From contig LVKA01000011.1 in assembly GCA_001709035.1 (NCBI GenBank), positions 930,001-994,000 of the forward strand: a stretch of 64,000 nt of DNA, given 5' to 3'. The notes beneath the pieces were generated by a model. The model was not told the DNA's origin. It ran no database searches and saw only the letters and a program-made list of their open reading frames with translations. Below are positions 61,830 to 64,000 of this stretch, piece by piece. Source of the DNA: Candidatus Thiodiazotropha endoloripes (lineage in GTDB: Bacteria; Pseudomonadota; Gammaproteobacteria; Chromatiales; Chromatiaceae). The position numbers were made by a program, and so were the translations under genes. The stretch's first letter is position 1, and each line of letters starts with the position of its first letter.

Positions 61830-62963
61830 ATGAGTAGTAAGAAGATTAATCTCATGCTGGTCACTCACGATTTGGCGATTGGCGGATTACAGCAAGTTGT
61901 CGTAAACATCTGCCGCACAATCGACAGAGATAGGTTCAATGTGTCTGTATTGTGTTTGAGGACTCTAGGAGAGTACCTTCCCGAAGTTGAGGAGCTGGGA
62001 ATTCCGGTATTTTCACTACCCAAAAAGGAGGGTGGTACGGATTACCTCTCTTTTCTGAAAGTTGCAAAGATATTACGGGACAATGCGATCGATGTAATTC
62101 ACACCCATAATACGCAACCTTTTTTTGACGGTACTATCGGATCGTTGATGTCGGTAAGAGCCAAAATTGTACATACGGATCATGCAAGAGACTTTCCCGA
62201 TAAACTGAGGTACATGATTGCTGAACACCTCATGTCCTATTTTGCCTACAAGGTGATTGGTGTGTCTGCGCACACTTCCGCGAATCTCAACAAGTACGAG
62301 AAAATCCCATTGAGGAAGATCGAGACCATTGAGAATGGTATAGACGGCACAAAATATGAGATTTCGGTGAACAGGGCCGAGAAGTTGAGTGAATTGGGCA
62401 TCAATGGAGAGTGTGGGCCCATACTTGGGGTTTGTGTAAGGCTAAGTGAACAAAAAGGTCTCGAGTATCTCCTCAACGCGATGCCGAAAATTCAGAGCGT
62501 TTTTCCCAATGTGAAATTGGTTATCGCCGGCGATGGTGATCTTCGAGCACATCTTGAAGAGGTAAGCCGAAAAAACGGTCTCGCGGAAAGTGTGCTGTTT
62601 TTAGGTGGGCGGCTCGATATTCCCGAACTGCTTAAAATCTTTGACCTCTATGTATTACCCTCACTATGGGAGGGATTACCCATGATAATCCTCGAAGCCA
62701 TGGCCGCCGGGTGTCCCATAGTCGCAACCGATGTCGGTGGGGTGGCCCGTGCCGTCAAGCATGACGATACCGGTTTACTGGTAGAGCCTAAAGACCCTGA
62801 TTCACTGGCGACTGCGGTTACCACACTACTTCAGGACAATGCGTTACGCGAACGTTTAATAAGCAATGCAAAGGAGCTGTTTCAAAATTCATTCAGTGCG
62901 GAGATCATGACAAAACAGTACGAAACTCTGTTTCTAGAGAGCTTGGGTGTCGAAACGACATAG
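61830..62963 (+). CDS. GT4-family glycosyltransferase
   Basis: 377 residues from ATG 61830 (a TTG at 61794 is in frame but lacks context). GT-B fold: N-terminal acceptor domain (L-M-L-V-T-H-D-L-A-I-G-G-L-Q-Q-V-V) and C-terminal donor domain with G-V-C-V-R-L-S-E-Q-K-G, V-I-A-G-D-G-D-L, V-L-F-L-G-G-R-L-D-I-P, and the nucleotide-sugar motif P-S-L-W-E-G-L-P-M-I-I-L-E-A-M-A. It likely adds a sugar during exopolysaccharide or O-antigen synthesis. The next gene encodes an O-antigen-ligase-like protein. Confidence 0.92.
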   Translation: MSSKKINLMLVTHDLAIGGLQQVVVNICRTIDRDRFNVSVLCLRTLGEYLPEVEELGIPVFSLPKKEGGTDYLSFLKVAKILRDNAIDVIHTHNTQPFFDGTIGSLMSVRAKIVHTDHARDFPDKLRYMIAEHLMSYFAYKVIGVSAHTSANLNKYEKIPLRKIETIENGIDGTKYEISVNRAEKLSELGINGECGPILGVCVRLSEQKGLEYLLNAMPKIQSVFPNVKLVIAGDGDLRAHLEEVSRKNGLAESVLFLGGRLDIPELLKIFDLYVLPSLWEGLPMIILEAMAAGCPIVATDVGGVARAVKHDDTGLLVEPKDPDSLATAVTTLLQDNALRERLISNAKELFQNSFSAEIMTKQYETLFLESLGVETT

Positions 62964-63020
62964 GCTATCGACAGGTTACTTTGATCAGATACTCAGTCAA
63001 TTGGCTTACATAAACAATCC

Positions 63021-64000
63021 ATGAATCAGTTAAAGCTGGATAGTAAACCTAAATCACAGGATAAAATGTGGTTTTATTTGCTGATCTTCTATCTGCTTGT
63101 TGATATTGGCAGGATTCAGGACGTAACCGGTATCAGTGTGATCAGGCCGGGTCTTCTTAGTATTGTGTTGTTGGCTCTGTTTGTTTTAGCGAAGGGAGAA
63201 ATATGGCCGAAAGAGAAAGAGATAAAATACATCTGGTACTTTATTTTTCTCCTGGCAATCTATATCCCGCTTGCGCGAAACAACTTTTATGCTTATAAAA
63301 CAACAACTACGATGTTGCTGTATATGCCGTTTGTTCTCTCGGTTATCTCATTCACTTCAGATCCGACTAGACTGAGAAATATTATCAATGCATTTCTTGC
63401 GATCAGTTTTTATGTGGCAGTCACAGGGATAAAAAACGGCGGTCTTGGAACTGGTGGCTATTTAGCGGACGAAAACGACCTGTCTCTCTATTTGAATATG
63501 GTATTTCCCATATTCTATTTTCTCTTCATCAATGAGCATAAGAGCAAGCTGCTAAAACTTTACTATCTCGCAGGGGCACTGGTCTGTCTGGTAGCTATAA
63601 TCATATCCTTTTCCCGGGGTGGTTTCGTCGGTTTCGTCGCTGTTATATTCTCGATATTGCTGTTTAGTGAGAATAAAATCAGAAATTTCTTCGTGCTCAT
63701 CGTCTCCGTTGGTGCAATAGCTGCTTTCTTCGTCTCGGATATCTATATGCAGGAGATGTCGACTTCATCGGACGTAGAAAGCGGAACGGCGCAGGAGAGA
63801 ATACAGTCTTGGTTATCCGCCTTTTATATGTTCCTTTACAACCCACTCGGTGTGGGAGGGAATAATTTCCAAATCCATTTTCCTGACTATCAAACAGACT
63901 ATTTCAGACGGGAAATGTGGGGGAGGGTCGCCCACTCTATCTGGTTTACCCTTTTGCCCGAACTGGGTGTGATCGGTGTATTTCTCTATATCAACCTGAT
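63021..64000 (+). CDS. O-antigen ligase/polymerase-like protein, partial
   Basis: Open from ATG 63021 to the window edge (326 codons and two bases), so the 3' end is missing. At least eight hydrophobic segments, then the Wzy_C/O-antigen-ligase signature I-I-S-F-S-R-G-G-F-V-G-F-V-A-V and a periplasmic loop (S-D-I-Y-M-Q-E-M-S-T-S) leading to R-E-M-W-G-R-V-A-H-S-I-W-F-T-L-L-P-E-L-G. It would join or polymerise sugar repeats at the inner membrane. It lies 57 bp after the GT4 gene, same strand, so the EPS/O-antigen cluster continues to the right. Confidence 0.85.
   Translation, partial: MNQLKLDSKPKSQDKMWFYLLIFYLLVDIGRIQDVTGISVIRPGLLSIVLLALFVLAKGEIWPKEKEIKYIWYFIFLLAIYIPLARNNFYAYKTTTTMLLYMPFVLSVISFTSDPTRLRNIINAFLAISFYVAVTGIKNGGLGTGGYLADENDLSLYLNMVFPIFYFLFINEHKSKLLKLYYLAGALVCLVAIIISFSRGGFVGFVAVIFSILLFSENKIRNFFVLIVSVGAIAAFFVSDIYMQEMSTSSDVESGTAQERIQSWLSAFYMFLYNPLGVGGNNFQIHFPDYQTDYFRREMWGRVAHSIWFTLLPELGVIGVFLYINL

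Noticed and set aside
1-64000. CRISPR arrays, tRNA or rRNA genes, full insertion sequences
   Set aside because: No regular spacer-repeat array, no tRNA T-arm/acceptor pattern, and no transposase gene were seen on either strand.

Overview
The window reads as chromosomal DNA of a sulfur-oxidising gammaproteobacterium of the purple-sulfur or Sedimenticola/Thiodiazotropha kind. The main reason is a pair of sulfur-globule-type envelope proteins at 6894-7988. A gammaproteobacterial housekeeping set agrees with this: RNase T, MlaA, PyrC, homodimeric AceE with AceF and a lipoyl-fused Lpd, ExoI, NadA, and a DAHP synthase. The genus is inference; no rRNA or tRNA gene lies in the window.

The left end (1-3722) is an accessory region. 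It holds phage virion and Myb-like regulator remnants and two broken phage-type ORFs. Between them sit three visibly AT-rich genes: a putAbiC-like membrane protein, a DUF262 protein, and a HEPN protein that overlaps it by 4 nt. The DUF262-HEPN pair is the best candidate here for a little-described defence module.

From 3983 to 22720 the DNA is core: rnt, mlaA, pyrC, two sulfur-globule genes, then aceE-aceF and lpdA. A diheme peroxidase and a PAS-GGDEF-EAL protein that overlap each other interrupt the pyruvate dehydrogenase genes. A methyltransferase and an esterase follow lpdA. A TAXI-type TRAP receptor at 21770 and its fused 4TM/12TM permease at 26113 bracket an RTX protein with 17 uninterrupted nonapeptides, a duplicated-domain lipoprotein and a DUF481 outer-membrane protein.

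From 28753 to 45283 come exonuclease I, an ankyrin lipoprotein, a voltage-gated-type K+ channel with its own RCK domain overlapping a second free RCK gene, a fatty-acid-hydroxylase-like protein, an NrtR-like Nudix regulator with nadA, an HDOD plus GAF-GGDEF pair, an FG-GAP lipoprotein and a dynamin-like GTPase. A 26-bp-arm perfect hairpin flanked by an 8-bp direct repeat (31983-32104) looks like a small mobile or repetitive element.

From 45944 to 59610 there are an SCP2-like protein, an RND adaptor and permease (the permease has a tail of about 280 residues), two adjacent exported proteins sharing a YRFRP motif, an orphan ParA-like ATPase, a DUF302 protein, a methionine-rich membrane protein, a FimX-like degenerate GGDEF-EAL protein and DAHP synthase. 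The right end (60314-64000) is the start of an exopolysaccharide-type cluster: a secreted jelly-roll protein, a GT4 glycosyltransferase and an O-antigen-ligase-like protein cut by the window edge. Four c-di-GMP-type proteins in 64 kb point to extensive surface and lifestyle signalling.
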